NCBI GenBank assembly: GCA_020284085.1
Contig: JACEVL010000098.1
Location: 1,059,967 to 1,123,966, forward strand
Reading direction: 5' to 3'
Source: Aporrectodea caliginosa
Lineage: Eukaryota; Annelida; Clitellata; Crassiclitellata; Lumbricidae
DNA: 64,000 bases
Within the stretch, counting starts at the first letter, position 1; each line of letters begins with the position of its first letter. Both the position numbers and the translations under genes were made by a program. Below are positions 21,245-32,590 of this stretch, in pieces. The notes under the pieces are model-generated. The model saw only the letters and a list, made by a program, of their open reading frames with translations. It was not told the DNA's origin and searched no databases.

Positions 21245-21430
21245 TTAGTAAGGTAAAGTCGACGTGAACGGCCGTGACAGCCAAAAGATATCGTCAAGCA
21301 AATTGAAACAGAAGAATAATTTATAATTTGACCGTAAGATGTCGATAACACTGCGATAATACGAACATTTCGCTCTGCATGAACACCTTAAAATCGCTTA
21401 TTTATGTGGCTATATATAGAGTCAAATCAG
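21245..21430 (+). repeat. P module
   Basis: AAGGTAAAGTCGACGTGAAC, GGCCGTGACAGCC, ACAGAAGAATAAT, AACACTGCGATAATACGAAC and GGCTATATATAGAG. Confidence 0.7.
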
Positions 21431-21439
21431 CGGTTTAAC

Positions 21440-21704
21440 TGATGATGTAAACTTACTGAACCCAAAACGGAACGAAACAATTATAATTAGAATAAGGAAA
21501 AAGGGAACTACCAAAATGAAACTTTAAAAATCTGCGAAAATTAAGGTTTAATTTAACCTTTCAAACACCACCGACTGAATAGTATCAACCTCTGTCACTT
21601 GAATGTTTCGCTGTTGAACTAACTTCAAAGATCCCGACACTCCATGGCCGAGAAATTCTGGAGGGAGAACGATAATTGGTACGAACCAAAGGACAGAAAA
21701 CCTT
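21440..21704 (+). repeat. Q module, left part
   Basis: GAACGAAACAATTATAATTA through GGGAGAACGATAATTGG and GGACAGAAAACC, where the TTAA element is inserted. It resumes at about 22958 (AGAGCAAAATACTCTGCAG). Confidence 0.65.
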
Positions 21705-21708
21705 TTAA

Positions 21709-22953
21709 CCTTCGGAGGCCGAAGTGGGGTAGATTTCTACCCCAGCGGTGTTTGGATGTTGATTGCGGAGTAACTGTAGGTAGTCATAACTTGACGTTCC
21801 ACATGTTTACAAGTTAACACCCCCGACATATTCCCACACCAAAACGATCATCATGTCATGTTGTCTGAGAAAGTTATTTCAGTTCAAAGTGTCATGGGGT
21901 AGAAATCTACCCCACTTCGGCCTCGGCGTTACAATTTTTTCGTTCATAATGAAGATGTATTTATAGCAGATAGTACTCAAAATGTGTGTATCTAAGCTCA
22001 TAGATAAGCTAGAATGACAAATAAAGTGTCTATTGTAATAGTTCCAAGGTCAAGGAAACGAACTATGGCATTGGCAATAGTGTGGGAATAGAACTATCCA
22101 AGATGGCGGCCAATATGGCCGCCCAGACATAAAATGTGTTTATCTAAGCTCATAGTTAAGCTACAATGACAAATGAAGTGTCCATTGTAATAGTTCCAAG
22201 GTCAAGGAATCGAACTATCGCATTGGCAATAGTGTGGGAATAGTACTATCCAAGATGGCGGCCAATATGGCCGCCGAAACATAAAATGTGTTTATCTAAG
22301 CTCATAGTTAAGCTACAATGACAAATGAAGTGTCCATTGTAATAGTTTCAAGGTCAAGGAATCGAACTATCGCATTGGCAATAGTGTGGGAATAGAACTA
22401 TCCAAGATGGCGACCATATGAGCATAGATATACACATTTTGAGTTTCGGCGGCCATATTGGCCGCCATCTTGGATAGTTCTATTCCCACACTATTGCCAA
22501 TGCGATAGTTCTAAGGTAAAAGAATAGAATGGACACTTCATTTGTCATTCTAGCTTATCTATGAGCGTAGATATACACATTTTGAGTTTCGGCGGCCATA
22601 TTGGCCGCCATCTTGATAGTACTATTCCCACACTATTGCCAATGCAATAGTTCGATTCTTTGACCTTGAAGCTATTACAATGGACACTTCATTTGTTATT
22701 ATAGCTTATGTATGAGCTTAAATATACATATTTTTGAGTTTCGGCGGCCATATTGGCCGCCATCTTGAATAGTACTATTCCCACACTATTCACAATGCGA
22801 TATTTCGATTCCTTGACCTTGGATATATTAGAATCGACACCTCATTTGTCATTGTAGCTTACCTGTGAGCTGAGATATTACATATTTCTTTGGGGTAGAA
22901 AACTACCCCACTTCGGCCTCCGTGTCCAGAAACGGAGCTTCGGCCTCCGAAGG
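21709..22953. mobile_element. TTAA-flanked foldback transposon (1245 bp)
   Basis: A perfect 16-bp terminal inverted repeat (CCTTCGGAGGCCGAAG at 21709-21724; its complement at 22938-22953) is flanked on both sides by TTAA (21705-21708, 22954-22957). TTAA duplications are characteristic of piggyBac and Kolobok elements, so this is probably a non-autonomous member. Next to the ends, GGGGTAGA...TCTACCCC hairpins occur near 21726, 21896 and 22892. The interior is a giant inverted repeat: three 152-bp units (starting at 21979, 22131 and 22283) followed by about three inverted units (about 22426-22880). No open frame is present. Confidence 0.88.
21979..22880. repeat. 152-bp units in inverted triplicate (3 + 3)
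   Basis: Each unit has AAAATGTGT-TATCTAAGCTC, ACAAATGAAGTGTCCATTG, GGTCAAGGAATCGAACTATC, CATTGGCAATAGTGTGGGAA and CAAGATGGCGGCC-AATATGGCCGCC. The second arm carries the same blocks reversed. AAGATGGCGGC is the consensus for the zinc-finger factor YY1 in animals (established knowledge); whether it is bound here is unknown. Confidence 0.9.
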
Positions 22954-22957
22954 TTAA

Positions 22958-23740
<783 letters not shown>

Positions 23741-24150
23741 ACCTTTAAAACGTATTTTATTGACGTTATATGAGTGCTGTTCGTCCAATAGGGCACACAA
23801 TCCTACTACGATGAGAGGACTGCAAATAATTCGTCGTAACGACGTCAACGACCTTTGTTGCCACAAGAAAAGTCATTATTTAAATATCGTGTAATACGCC
23901 TCGATACATCGCGTGATATGTATGTAATTAAAATGCTATGATGATTAATTTGAATAATTCTCAAAACAAATTGTATCGCCTGCGGAAATTAATCAATAAA
24001 ATTATCTTATAATCATTTCTGGATATCTTTGGTAAGGATTTCTCGTGCATGCTTTGCTAATATCGCACATGACACTTGTGCAATGGTACATGTAATGTTA
24101 TCAATGCTAATGTTGAGGTTTTAATTAAAGATTAATCTAAGATAAGATCG
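23741..24150 (+). repeat. R and R3 modules
   Basis: Box 1 at about 23739, TTGACGTTATATGAGTGCTG, box 2 near 23843, TATGTAATTAAAATGCTATG, GACACTTGTGCAATGGTAC. Confidence 0.65.
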
Positions 24151-24164
24151 AAGTAATAAAACGT

Positions 24165-24255
24165 GCCAGGCAGTGCCAGTCTCAAGCCTGGTAGAAGGAG
24201 GAGGGCGACGATTAGCGTCTTTGTAATCACACAGTGTCGTTAAACTTAAACTACT
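24165..24255 (+). repeat. CCAGTCCCAAGCCTGG repeat
   Basis: GTGCCAGTCTCAAGCCTGG, GGAGGAGGGCGACGAT, and CAGTGTCGTTAAAC end. Confidence 0.75.
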
Positions 24256-24289
24256 ATTACAACTTTACAAGGGCCTTTATGGAGATTAT

Positions 24290-24690
24290 GCAGTATTGTA
24301 AGGTCGACATCAAAATTTATGAAATGATGTGAGTTCTAAAAATTATCATAAAAATGATGTTGATGTTACTAATAGTATTGTTCACAAAAATGCTACCCAT
24401 GAGAATGATCAAACGAAATGTTTATGAGAATGGTCTTGAGAATGATCTTAAGAATTATGTTGATTTCAGCCTACTCATTAAAGTGATTGTAGAAATGGTG
24501 TTAGGTATGGTTGATATCCAAAATCTGGCAGCCAGAAGATTTCGTAAAAATTGAAATCAGAAAAATAATATGAAAATTTATAGAAAGATGTCACTAACAC
24601 TGCAATAACACTATCAAAATTACGCTCTACTTAAACACCTTTAACTGGCTTAAGAACTCCGCTATATATATCTGGATTATTGACTGTCGA
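24290..24690 (+). repeat. X then P modules
   Basis: X: GTATTGTAAGGTCGACATC, then GAATGATC-type 12-mers. P from about 24500: AATCTGGCAGCCAGAAG, AAGATGTCACTAACACTGC, box 1 at 24634 and CGCTATATATAT. Confidence 0.65.
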
Positions 24691-25620
24691 ATCGTTTGTC
24701 TCCACGAAAACGTTGAAAATGCATGAATCAAAACAAGAAACAAACAATTATAATACAGAAAAAACTAAATAAATATTAATAAAGTAAACAACCAAGTTAA
24801 AAGGAATGTTTAATTTCACCTATCGAACACTATCGACTGAATAGTACCAACCTCGAACTACACCACCGTGTGGGGCGCGGTGGTGTAGTGGTATGTTCGG
24901 TGCCTTGCAGCCGGAGGGTTGCGGGTTCGAATCCACCTCAAGCCGCCGCGTAGGCACCCTGGGCAAGTCCTTCACTCGCAGTTGCTTATGCGCTTCGGCG
25001 TGAAACTCCGATTCAGTGTCCGCGCTGTAGTCGGGAGCGCCTCTGAGTAGAAATCTTGAAGGGGCGCTATAACAAGTGACCTTAATAAATAAATAAAATA
25101 AATGACGTTTCGCTGATGACTTAACCCAAAATGATCCCAGCATTCCATGACCGCGAAAATCTGGATGGAGAAAGATTACTGGAGCGATTATTACGGGACA
25201 GAAAACTGTTTACAAGTGTAAAAGAATCTGCAGCTGTTGTCAATGGCCTTCCACACCACCTAACAACGGCAAACCCTGGAGATTTTTATTCAATCGCTAT
25301 TTTCTACCACATCTTTACAGCCATTGATGCGCCAACCTCTCTGGTAGCCGCAAGTTTCCGTTAAACGCTCTATATTACTCAGTAAAATATTGCCAGTGGG
25401 TTTCTAATTTCTTTTTTGTAAGGTAGCCTGAGTTGGATACTAACCTAAGACAGGAAAACAAGATCTGTGCCATGTGTGGGAATTTGGAGAAGTAGATCGA
25501 ACTCTATTCTCGCTTCAAGGATCCAGTGTAGCGTGTCGCACGCATAATCCCGTATGTGTGAGAATTATGGAGATAGACTTCATTGGTTTCCCAGCCACTT
25601 TCAAAACACTCTTGTCGTTA
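24690..25620 (+). repeat. Q module split by SINE-B
   Basis: Left half ends ACCAACCTCGAACTAC. It resumes after the SINE at about 25105 as ATGACGTTTCGCTGATGAC, followed by CATGACCGCGAAAATCTGG, Q-type box 2 at 25232 and GGATCCAGTGTAGCGTG. Confidence 0.7.
24866..25104 (+). mobile_element. SINE-B copy (tRNA-derived), full length
   Basis: The tRNA-like head has box A in TGGTGTAGTGGTATG and box B in GGGTTCGAATCC. The middle has GGGCAAGTCCTTCACTCGC and GCGCTTCGGCGTGAAACTCC. The 3' end is GGGAGCGCCTCTGAGTAG, then CTTGAAGGGGCGCTATAAC and an AATAAATA tail. AGCGCC and GGCGCT can pair as a stem. Other copies: 50029-50142 (5' truncated), 50795-51029 (-), 63817-64000 (-) and 42788-42885 (-, partial). Confidence 0.9.
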
Positions 25621-25770
25621 AACACCTTAAAAACGTATTTTCTTGACGTTATATGATTGATGGTTCGTTCAAATGAGCATTTTTTTCTTTTCCTATTTGT
25701 TAAAACGGTGATGATTGCAAAAAATTCTGTCGTATCGACAGCAACGGCCTTTCTTGGCACAAGAAGTCAT
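25620..25770 (+). repeat. R module
   Basis: Box 1 variant at 25623, CTTGACGTTATATGATTG, GTTAAAACGGTGATGATTGC and box 2 at about 25738. Confidence 0.6.
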
Positions 25771-25788
25771 TTATCTAAATGTCGCATC

Positions 25789-25975
25789 GTATTTAGTAAT
25801 TTATATAGGGTTTATCGAGGAATAACTATTCAGAGGCGCTGTAAGCACGGAAGCCACGGGGAAAAAGAAACGCCTTTAAAGAGCGAGAGACCAATAAGGA
25901 AACCAGTCATTATTTTCACCTTTAGTAAGGGGAAGGTAATTCCAAATGGAGGGACCAACCACAGCAAACTAACCC
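25789..25975 (-). mobile_element. LINE 3' region relic
   Basis: ATTTATATAGGGTTTATCG, CAGAGGCGCTGTAAG and GGTAATTCCAAATGGAGGGA match the layout of 19313-19510 and 36247-36410 on the same strand. Confidence 0.5.
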
Positions 25976-26680
25976 TGCGATAAAATAAAAAACATTACCG
26001 GTATGCTCTGCTTACACACCGTTAAATCTTTTGAGTCTGACGCTATATATAAAATAAATAATTGACCTCCATTAATCTTTCCCTCGGTCTACTGTTTGGA
26101 AAAGGTAAATGAATGAATCAGAAATAGGAAGAAACAATTACACTTGAAAAAATTTAAAAAAATAAAATAAAATAAAAAAGCAAGGAGAACAAAGATTTAA
26201 TGTTATCTATTTTATCAGACACCATCGCTAAACTGAAACTACTACTCTTACTTTACATGGTTTTTTATGGAGATTATTCGGTATTGTAAGGTCGACATCA
26301 ACAATTAAGAAAATGATGTGAGTTCTAAAAAGATCATAAAAATTATGTTGATGTTGGTAATTGTTCACCAGAGTGCTACCCATGAGAATGATTAAAAGAA
26401 TGTTTACGAGAATGGCTTGAGAATGATCATAAGAATGGTTTCGACGTTACCCTACTCATTAAAGTCATTGTAAAATGGGTTTAGATAAGGTTGATATCAA
26501 ATCCTGGCAGGCAGAAGATCTCGTAAAAAATGAAGAGAGAAGGATATATGACTAAATCTGCGATAATACTAACAACATTACGCTCTACTTAAACACCTTT
26601 AAAATGACGAGAACGACGCTATATATATGCATAATTGCCTGTCCAATCGCTCTTGCCAACACTTACTCTCTCAAAAAGAA
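25975..26680 (+). repeat. P relic, X module and P module
   Basis: A partial P end at 25975-26065, X at 26270-26495 (GGTATTGTAAGGTCGACATC, ATGAGAATGATTAAAAG), and P at 26490-26680 with box 1 near 26594 and ACGCTATATATATGC. Confidence 0.6.
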
Positions 26681-27370
26681 AATGTTTGAAACAAAACCAG
26701 AAAAATCAATTATAATAAAGAGAAATCTAAATCAAATAGTAAGATAAACAGGCAAGTAAAAAGAAAGGATTGATTTCGACTATCGAAAGATAATTGGACC
26801 AATCATGGGAAAGAAAGCTTAACAAGAACAAAAGAATCTGCAATTGACGTCAACAGCCTTTCAAGTCACACAACAACGGCAAGCTCTGGAGATTTCTTTC
26901 GATTCGCTATTTCCAACCACATCTTCAAAGCCATCGTTACGCCAACTTATCTGGTAGCCGCAAGTTTCCGTTAAACTCTCGATACTACTCAATATATATA
27001 CTTATCAGTGTCTTTCTAATTTCTTTCTTGAAGGTAAACTGAGGTGGATACTAACCAGGGACTGTAAATCAGGGCTTCTTCCTGCCATATGTGGCAGTTT
27101 AAAAAAGGAGATCGAACTCTATTCTCTCTTCGAGGATCCAGTGTAGCATGTCTCTCGCATAATTATGTGAGAATTATGAAGATTGGCAGCATTGGTTTCC
27201 CTTTTAATAAACTCTCACTGTTAAAAGTATTAAACACCTTTAAAACGTATTTTCTTGACGTTATATGAGCGCCGTTTTGTTCATTATGGCAGATTCATCT
27301 TGTTCCCCATGTTAAAGCGGTGATGACTTCCAGAATATTCTATCATATCGACGTCAACGTAGTATTTTGT
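26680..27370 (+). repeat. Q then R modules (uninterrupted)
   Basis: The cleanest Q-R junction: AATCTGCAATTGACGTCAAC, GCTATTTCCAACCACATC, CGCAAGTTTCCGTTAAACTC, GAGGATCCAGTGTAGCATG, box 1 at 27235, TTGACGTTATATGAGCGC and a truncated box 2 at 27350. Confidence 0.7.
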
Positions 27371-27494
27371 TACTATTATAACATCTTATATAATAAGTTA
27401 TTTATTTAAAAATCATTCAGATCCTGAGTTAGAAATACTGCGACTCGAATATATAAATATCCCAAAGACTTATTTTACGCGGTTTGCAATGTTG

Positions 27495-27900
27495 GGAATG
27501 TTTGGTAATGTACGATCGACATTAAAAATTAAGAAATGATGTTAGCTCTAAGAATGAACATAAAACGATGATGATGATGTTAATAATAGGATTAATCATG
27601 AACAGTGTTACTGATGAGAATGATCAACAGAATTTTAATGAGAATGAACTTGAGAAAGATCATAAGAATGATATTGATGATGTTACTCAAGAAATGATTG
27701 TAAAAATGTGGTTAGGATATCAACGACCCCGGCAGCCGTAAGATATCATCAAACAAATAAACACAGAAGAAATATCTATAAATTCACCGAAAGTGTCGCT
27801 AAACACTCCGATAATACGAGCAACATTCTGCTCCCCATTGACACCTTCAAATGGCGCGTATATGACGCTATATAAACATATAATTGACATTGTCCAAGCG
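27495..27900 (+). repeat. X then P modules
   Basis: X with GAGAATGATCAACAGAAT, P from 27715 with GGCAGCCGTAAGATATCATC, ACACTCCGATAATACGAGC and GACGCTATATAAACAT. Confidence 0.65.
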
Positions 27901-28500
27901 CATTGGTCACAATCTGTCCAAAATGGTTGAATCAGAAACAGAAAGAAACAATTAGAATAAAGAAATAAAAACTACATTAAAAATCTAAAAATCAAAGTAA
28001 AGAAGATTCTACTTTACCTATCAAACACTTTCGACCGACTGAAGAGTAGAAACCTTTGCCACTTGGCGTTTCCATGTTGAACTAACCCCCAAAATCCTCG
28101 CACTTCATGACCGATAAAATCTGGAGGCAGATTGATAATCGGAAAGAACCTCAAAAGAGAAAAACTTTACAGCAGTTGAAGATTCTTTGTTTTCAACGGT
28201 CCTTCACACCATGATCGCTATTTGCTACCACATCTTTATTAAAGATAATATTATTATAACAGTGACCTCTCGGGTAGCCTCAAGGCTACCCTAGAGGTAG
28301 CCTTGAGGCTACCTCTCGGGTAGTCTAACACACAAAACTAATCACTGTAATTATTGCCTACAGGCTTTCTAATTTCTTTCACGTAAGATAAACTGACCAG
28401 AGACTGAAACAGAGAGCACTCTGCCAAGTAAGACGGTTTGAAGAAGTAGTTCGAACTCTAGTAGTTCGAACTCTATTCTCTTCTCGAAGAGGATTCAGGC
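27900..28500 (+). repeat. Q module
   Basis: CAGAAAGAAACAATTAGAAT, CATGACCGATAAAATCTGG, Q-type box 2 near 28190, ATCGCTATTTGCTACCACATC, then a local palindrome at 28273-28313 in place of the usual CTCTCTGGTAGCC-GCAAG. Confidence 0.65.
28273..28313. repeat. 18-bp perfect hairpin (GGTAGCCTCAAGGCTACC)
   Basis: GGTAGCCTCAAGGCTACC at 28273-28290 is the exact reverse complement of 28296-28313, with the 5-bp loop CTAGA. Each arm is itself nearly palindromic. It arose inside the Q segment that normally reads CTCTGGTAGCC. Confidence 0.9.
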
Positions 28501-28935
28501 CTGCGTGTCTCTCGCATAATCCCTCAAATGCACGCCTAACTGATCGAAGGAAACCCGTACAAAAATAAAGTAAGGAAAATATGAAAACTAAGGTTTGTTA
28601 ATTAAAAAGATGTCGAAATTAACCATAAAATACCACAAAACATAATGGCCACTTCTCAACACTTTAGCGACGAAATGCATTGCATAACCACTCACTTTTA
28701 ATATCCTCTCGTCCTCAAGTAGTTAAACACCTTTGAAACGTTTTTCATAGACGTTATAAATAAGCGTTCTTTCACTCAAGACGACGTTAAACTATGGTTA
28801 AATAAAATAATGGGATTATGGGACAGTTCTCTCGTGCAATAGCTACTGTAACAACGATGAGAACTGCGCAACAATTTTGTCATATCGAAGTCAACAGCCT
28901 TTGATGCAATAAGGAATCATGAAACTGTTTAAATT
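28500..28935 (+). repeat. S/R modules
   Basis: AACTGATCGAAGGAAACCCG, AACCATAAAATACCACAAAA, a box 1 relative near 28728, a short V-type tail (AAGACGACGTTAAACTATGG) and an R-type box 2 at 28885. Confidence 0.55.
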
Positions 28936-28937
28936 AG

Positions 28938-29040
28938 GGCTGCGGATTTTACCGACTAATATTAATCGATTTGGTCAAAAAATTTAATCGATTAATTTCG
29001 GCTTGTTCGATTAATTTTCGATTAATTTTCTTACTTATTT
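28938..29040 (+). mobile_element. Possible hAT end relic
   Basis: TAGGGCTGCGG is followed by repeated ATTAATCGAT/TCGATTAATTT motifs, a pattern common in hAT termini. It interrupts an R3 copy just after GAAACTGTTTAAAT. No second terminus was found. Confidence 0.35.
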
Positions 29041-29430
29041 ATGACGTCAAACGACCTATTTTCTGAATAAGCAATATGGAGAACAGTAATAATGTGAAAC
29101 ATTTGAGTGGAAAATTAAGCGTTTGACATTTAAGATAAATGCTGAGGGAAATGTCGAAGATGGCGAAATTGTTGAAGATTTTTGTAGATAGAAGGTACTG
29201 TTGCTACTGACTACATTTCTCAGTTTGACAATTTGAACCTTAGCATGTCGAATGATTGAAGAATTTTTGCAAATGATCGATTCATACGCCTAGAATTGGC
29301 TGACATCGTAGAAATATATTTTTCGTGTGTTTGTATAATTATTTGTTCTAGAGGACATTTACCACTTCATATAATAGTTTGGGCGTATACTTGTCCTCCT
29401 TCTACTTACCTTTTGACATGCATCAGTCAT
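29041..29430. other. No gene; possible interior of the hAT-like relic
   Basis: The sequence matches no other module in the window. No frame resembles a transposase. Confidence 0.4.
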
Positions 29431-29433
29431 TCT

Positions 29434-29537
29434 GGGGGCCCGATAGCGCATTGGATAACATCTGGCGTAGAGAGCGAGAGGTACCGATTTCGAGTACCGA
29501 AGGGCGGATATGCTTTGTAGGCTGCTATTAGCAGGCA
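29434..29537 (+). mobile_element. SINE-A, 3'-truncated copy
   Basis: Head GGGGGCCCGATAGCGCATTG through GGCGGATATGCTTTGTAGG and GCTGCTATTAGC, then unrelated sequence. The 3' tail is missing, which is unusual for a SINE and suggests later deletion. Confidence 0.8.
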
Positions 29538-29980
29538 CTTTGCCGTCAGAGAGACCAAAAGAAAGCGATAGAATAATATATAATTGAGACGTAGACAGAT
29601 AAAAGTAAATCCTTAAAGTCTAGCTTTGTTTACCTTATCTTATGTTAATCAATCAATCAATCAATCAATCAGTTTTCGTGTAATACAACAAATCCAGTTG
29701 TCACAGACGCAACTAGCTACAAATTACACCGGTGAATTATAATTAGGAGCCGAGTTACAATTAGATATTATGGGAATTCTGAGTTAACTAATAATTATAC
29801 ATTTAAAAAAACTCGCGGAATACAGTTTCCGGTATCCTTAGTTTGGTGGGTGAAGTTATGCGTCATATTTGCTTTGTCGTGGAGGAGGGAAAATTCCCTG
29901 AAGGACATGGCATGGCTCAATGCAAAATAAAATGCTCAACTTACTGGCATTATAAAAAGTATAAGGAAACGTGTAAACTG
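29538..29980. other. No gene; short simple repeats
   Basis: Contains an AATC tetramer run near 29645-29672. I see no module or coding sequence. Confidence 0.45.
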
Positions 29981-29984
29981 TCCT

Positions 29985-30690
29985 CTTTAGCTCCTTCGCT
30001 CAAAGATGCACCCACCGAATAAACGATATTAACCTTTACTAAATAAAGCAAGGAAGTTAAAAAGAGTACTTCTTTAAATAATGGTGATGCCGACGTTTGC
30101 CATAAAAGACCACAAATAAAACTCGCGCTTTTAAACACCTTTAAAATGCATTTACTCGATGTTATATTAAAACTGTTTCTTTCAATCATGCATTATTGTA
30201 TGTTGCTCTTTACAAATAACGCCTTCTAAAAACTAATATCTTTCGATCAATTTAAAAATAGGTGTTGGTGATTTTTCAATTGAAACTAAGCCAAGGATGC
30301 CTTGTTAAGATTTGCTACGTTAAATTCTGCTGTACAAAAAGGTTTTTTACTGAGAATATGGCAGCATCTGTTCGACGTTGTCACGAATGGGTAGAAGATG
30401 CCTGAACTCGTATGCAGTTCATTCGTGCATCGTTTTCATATCTATCTAAATGGATTACTACTAAACCTAACTGTTCGAATTACACGACGATAATCTATAT
30501 GCGGATTATACAGTTTACGAAATATATTCGAGGTCATAGCATTTGACAATCTTTCAAAAATATCAAAGTAATTTGAATCATCGTCAAACAACGATAAATC
30601 AACATATTCAAAAAAACTTAACTATTTGATTATGATCTAATATCAAACATTCAAAGAGGGAGTTGAAAGCGTCCTCTAAACGAGTCAATC
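29985..30690 (+). repeat. R' then Y modules
   Basis: R' at 29985-30195 (TTTACTAAATAAAGCAAGGA, box 1 at 30135). Y at 30195-30690 with GAAACTAAGCCAAGGATGCC and TAATTATCT-like blocks. R'-Y in the same order recurs at 60035-60690. Confidence 0.6.
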
Positions 30691-30734
30691 CGCAAAACTC
30701 TTCTGGAAGAAGAAGCAAAGTTCTAAGACTGATC

Positions 30735-31085
30735 ACCGGAAATGATGTTGATGTTACTAATAGCATTGATCATAAGAGTGTCTGTAACCCATGAGAATGA
30801 TCAAAAGAATGTTTATGAAAATTATCTCGAAAATTATCTCGAAAATTCACTATATTGCCAGCTCCTTCATAAGAATTATGTTGATGTTGATCATTGAAGT
30901 TATTGTAAGAATGAGGTTAGGCGAGGTTGACATCAGCCTGTCAACAACAAGATGTCGTGAAAATGTAAAAAATAAGAATTAACTGAAAGATGTCACTAAA
31001 ACTACGATAATACTAAAAATCATGCTCTGCTTACACACCGTTAAATCGCAAGAGTCTGACTCTATATATATATAATTAATTGAAT
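30735..31085 (+). repeat. X then P modules
   Basis: GATGTTGATGTTACTAATAG, ATGAGAATGATCAAAAGAAT, then P from 30920 with TCAACAACAAGATGTCGTG and a TCTATATATATATAAT end. Confidence 0.6.
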
Positions 31086-31094
31086 GCCCATAAT

Positions 31095-31450
31095 GTTGTT
31101 TCCAGGACCAGATAAAAAAAACGAAAATATAAGAATCAGAAATAGGAAGAAATTATAATACAGAATCAGGAGATTTTCCGATCGCTAGTTCCTTCAACAT
31201 CTATAAAGCAACTGTACTCTGGCATGCGCAAAGTGCCGTTTAGTACTCGATACTCTTCACTATATTGCCAGCTCCTTTTTAATTTCCTTCGTGTAAGCCT
31301 GTAAGGTAACCTAAGTGTAAAATAGACTAATCACATTCTGGAGCACAGAGCTATCTGCCATGTGTGTGACACGTAGGAGAATTAGCTCGAACTCTATTCT
31401 CTCTTCAACGAGGATCCAGTGTAGAGTGTCTCTCGTATAATAGTCCGATA
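31095..31450 (+). repeat. Q module, deleted version
   Basis: The A-rich start passes directly to GGAGATTTTCCGATCGCTAG, skipping the box 2 part of Q. It ends GAGGATCCAGTGTAGAGTG. Confidence 0.55.
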
Positions 31451-31489
31451 TATATATACATGAGAATTATAGAGACTGTCTAGTAGTCG

Positions 31490-32010
31490 ACGAGCAGAGC
31501 TCAGAGGGGAAAGTAGCTGACGGATTCTGACATGCGAAATACGAAAGGATGGAATTACAGTAGTCGAGGAACGGGTTGTAAAAGGTCTGTGCCGGATGAA
31601 CCGACAAACCTGAATCGGATAAAACGTATTTGCGAAACTGAGAGTAAGAAAATCTACATGCAGAGAAAGTTCAACGAAATGCCACACACATGTTGCCGCG
31701 CGTCGGGCGCTTCGCTCTACGACGAGAGGTGAGCTCCTAGTTCCGCTGGATCGCTTGGCTATTAAACAGCGCCGTGCTTTTTTGGTTGCGACACCCTCCA
31801 TCTGGAATGACCTCCCACTTAAGCTCCGCTCTCTACTTGTGAGCCATCCCGCAGGTCTCTACAAGTCCTTCAAGTCTTTTTTCTTCAGTCGTGGCTGGGC
31901 CAGGAGCGCTTCTGAGTAGCTTCTTGAAGGGGCGCTATATAAATGCTCTGAATGAACGAATGAATGAAATACGGAAACCTTACCAGAGGAAAAATAATCT
32001 GTAGTTTTCT
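31490..32010 (+). repeat. Dispersed repeat F interrupted by a LINE end
   Basis: F matches 14990-15250 up to about 31693 and resumes at about 31970 (ACGGAAACCTTACCAG). The intervening segment is an L2-like LINE 3' end. Confidence 0.65.
31694..31970 (+). pseudogene. L2-like LINE 3' end with GAAT tail
   Basis: The + strand encodes the last part of an L2-type ORF2: LAIKQRRAFLVATPSIWNDL, then PLKLRSLL, GLYKSFKSFFFSRGW and a stop within GAGTAGC. These are the A-P-IWN-LP and FK--LK-FF motifs that end L2/CR1 proteins. The 3' UTR has GGAGCGCTTCTGAGTAG, GGGGCGCTATATAAATGC and a tail of GAAT tetramers, as in L2 elements generally. EN and RT are absent. The same 3' end occurs inverted at 36181-36435 and 37459-37557. 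Confidence 0.8.
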
Positions 32011-32299
32011 TTAACGGTCTTTAACGACCTATGACGACGGCAAAACCTGGAGAATGTTTTATTCAATCGCTATTTCCCACCACCTCTTTAACACTGAAAC
32101 GACGACGACCTGCATTGGTTTCCCAGTCACTATTAGTGAACTCTCATCGTACAAGTGCTCAAGTCAATGTTAAGTTAACCTATCTATCGAGATTGCCATC
32201 CTATTCCTTGGTTAGTGGAAATCCCCAGTTCCAAATTCCGCGAGTTCCCAGTTCGTCTACCGATGTCGCTACCCTAGAACATCTCCTCACCCTTCTCCC

Positions 32300-32590
32300 T
32301 CGGTCTATCACCCGTCAGGCTCCTCCGTCTGTCTCTCTGTCCCTGTCTCTCTTGGTGTGTCGGTCTGTTTGTCTCCCTCTCTCTCGGTTATCGTGAATAA
32401 GCGTCTTAGAAATAGGAGTGTGTGTCGCCGCTGTAGTCTTTCATTGGCAGGGAGCCTGTTGAGCGTCTCTCAATGCATCATTGATTAGGTGTTTTTTCAT
32501 GTAATCCTATACTATATGAGAATTATGCAAATTGGAGAAACATCTGAGCAGGGACTGCAGTTGGCGGATTCTGAATTTGGTAAATTGTGA
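32300..32590 (+). repeat. S module with CT-rich tract
   Basis: CTGTCTCTCTGTCCCTGTC-type tract (32315-32390), then GCCGCTGTAGTCTTTCATTG, GGAGCCTGTTGAGCGTCTC and GCAGGGACTGCAGTTGGCGG. Larger copies: 47985-48370 and 57470-57825. Confidence 0.6.

Noticed and set aside
21705..22957. Bacterial-style insertion sequence
   Set aside because: No transposase, TTAA flanks and an inverted satellite interior; it fits a eukaryotic non-autonomous transposon.
24866..24945. Functional tRNA gene at the SINE-B head
   Set aside because: The promoter boxes are good, but the same head is attached to the same 3' body in other copies, so it is a SINE.
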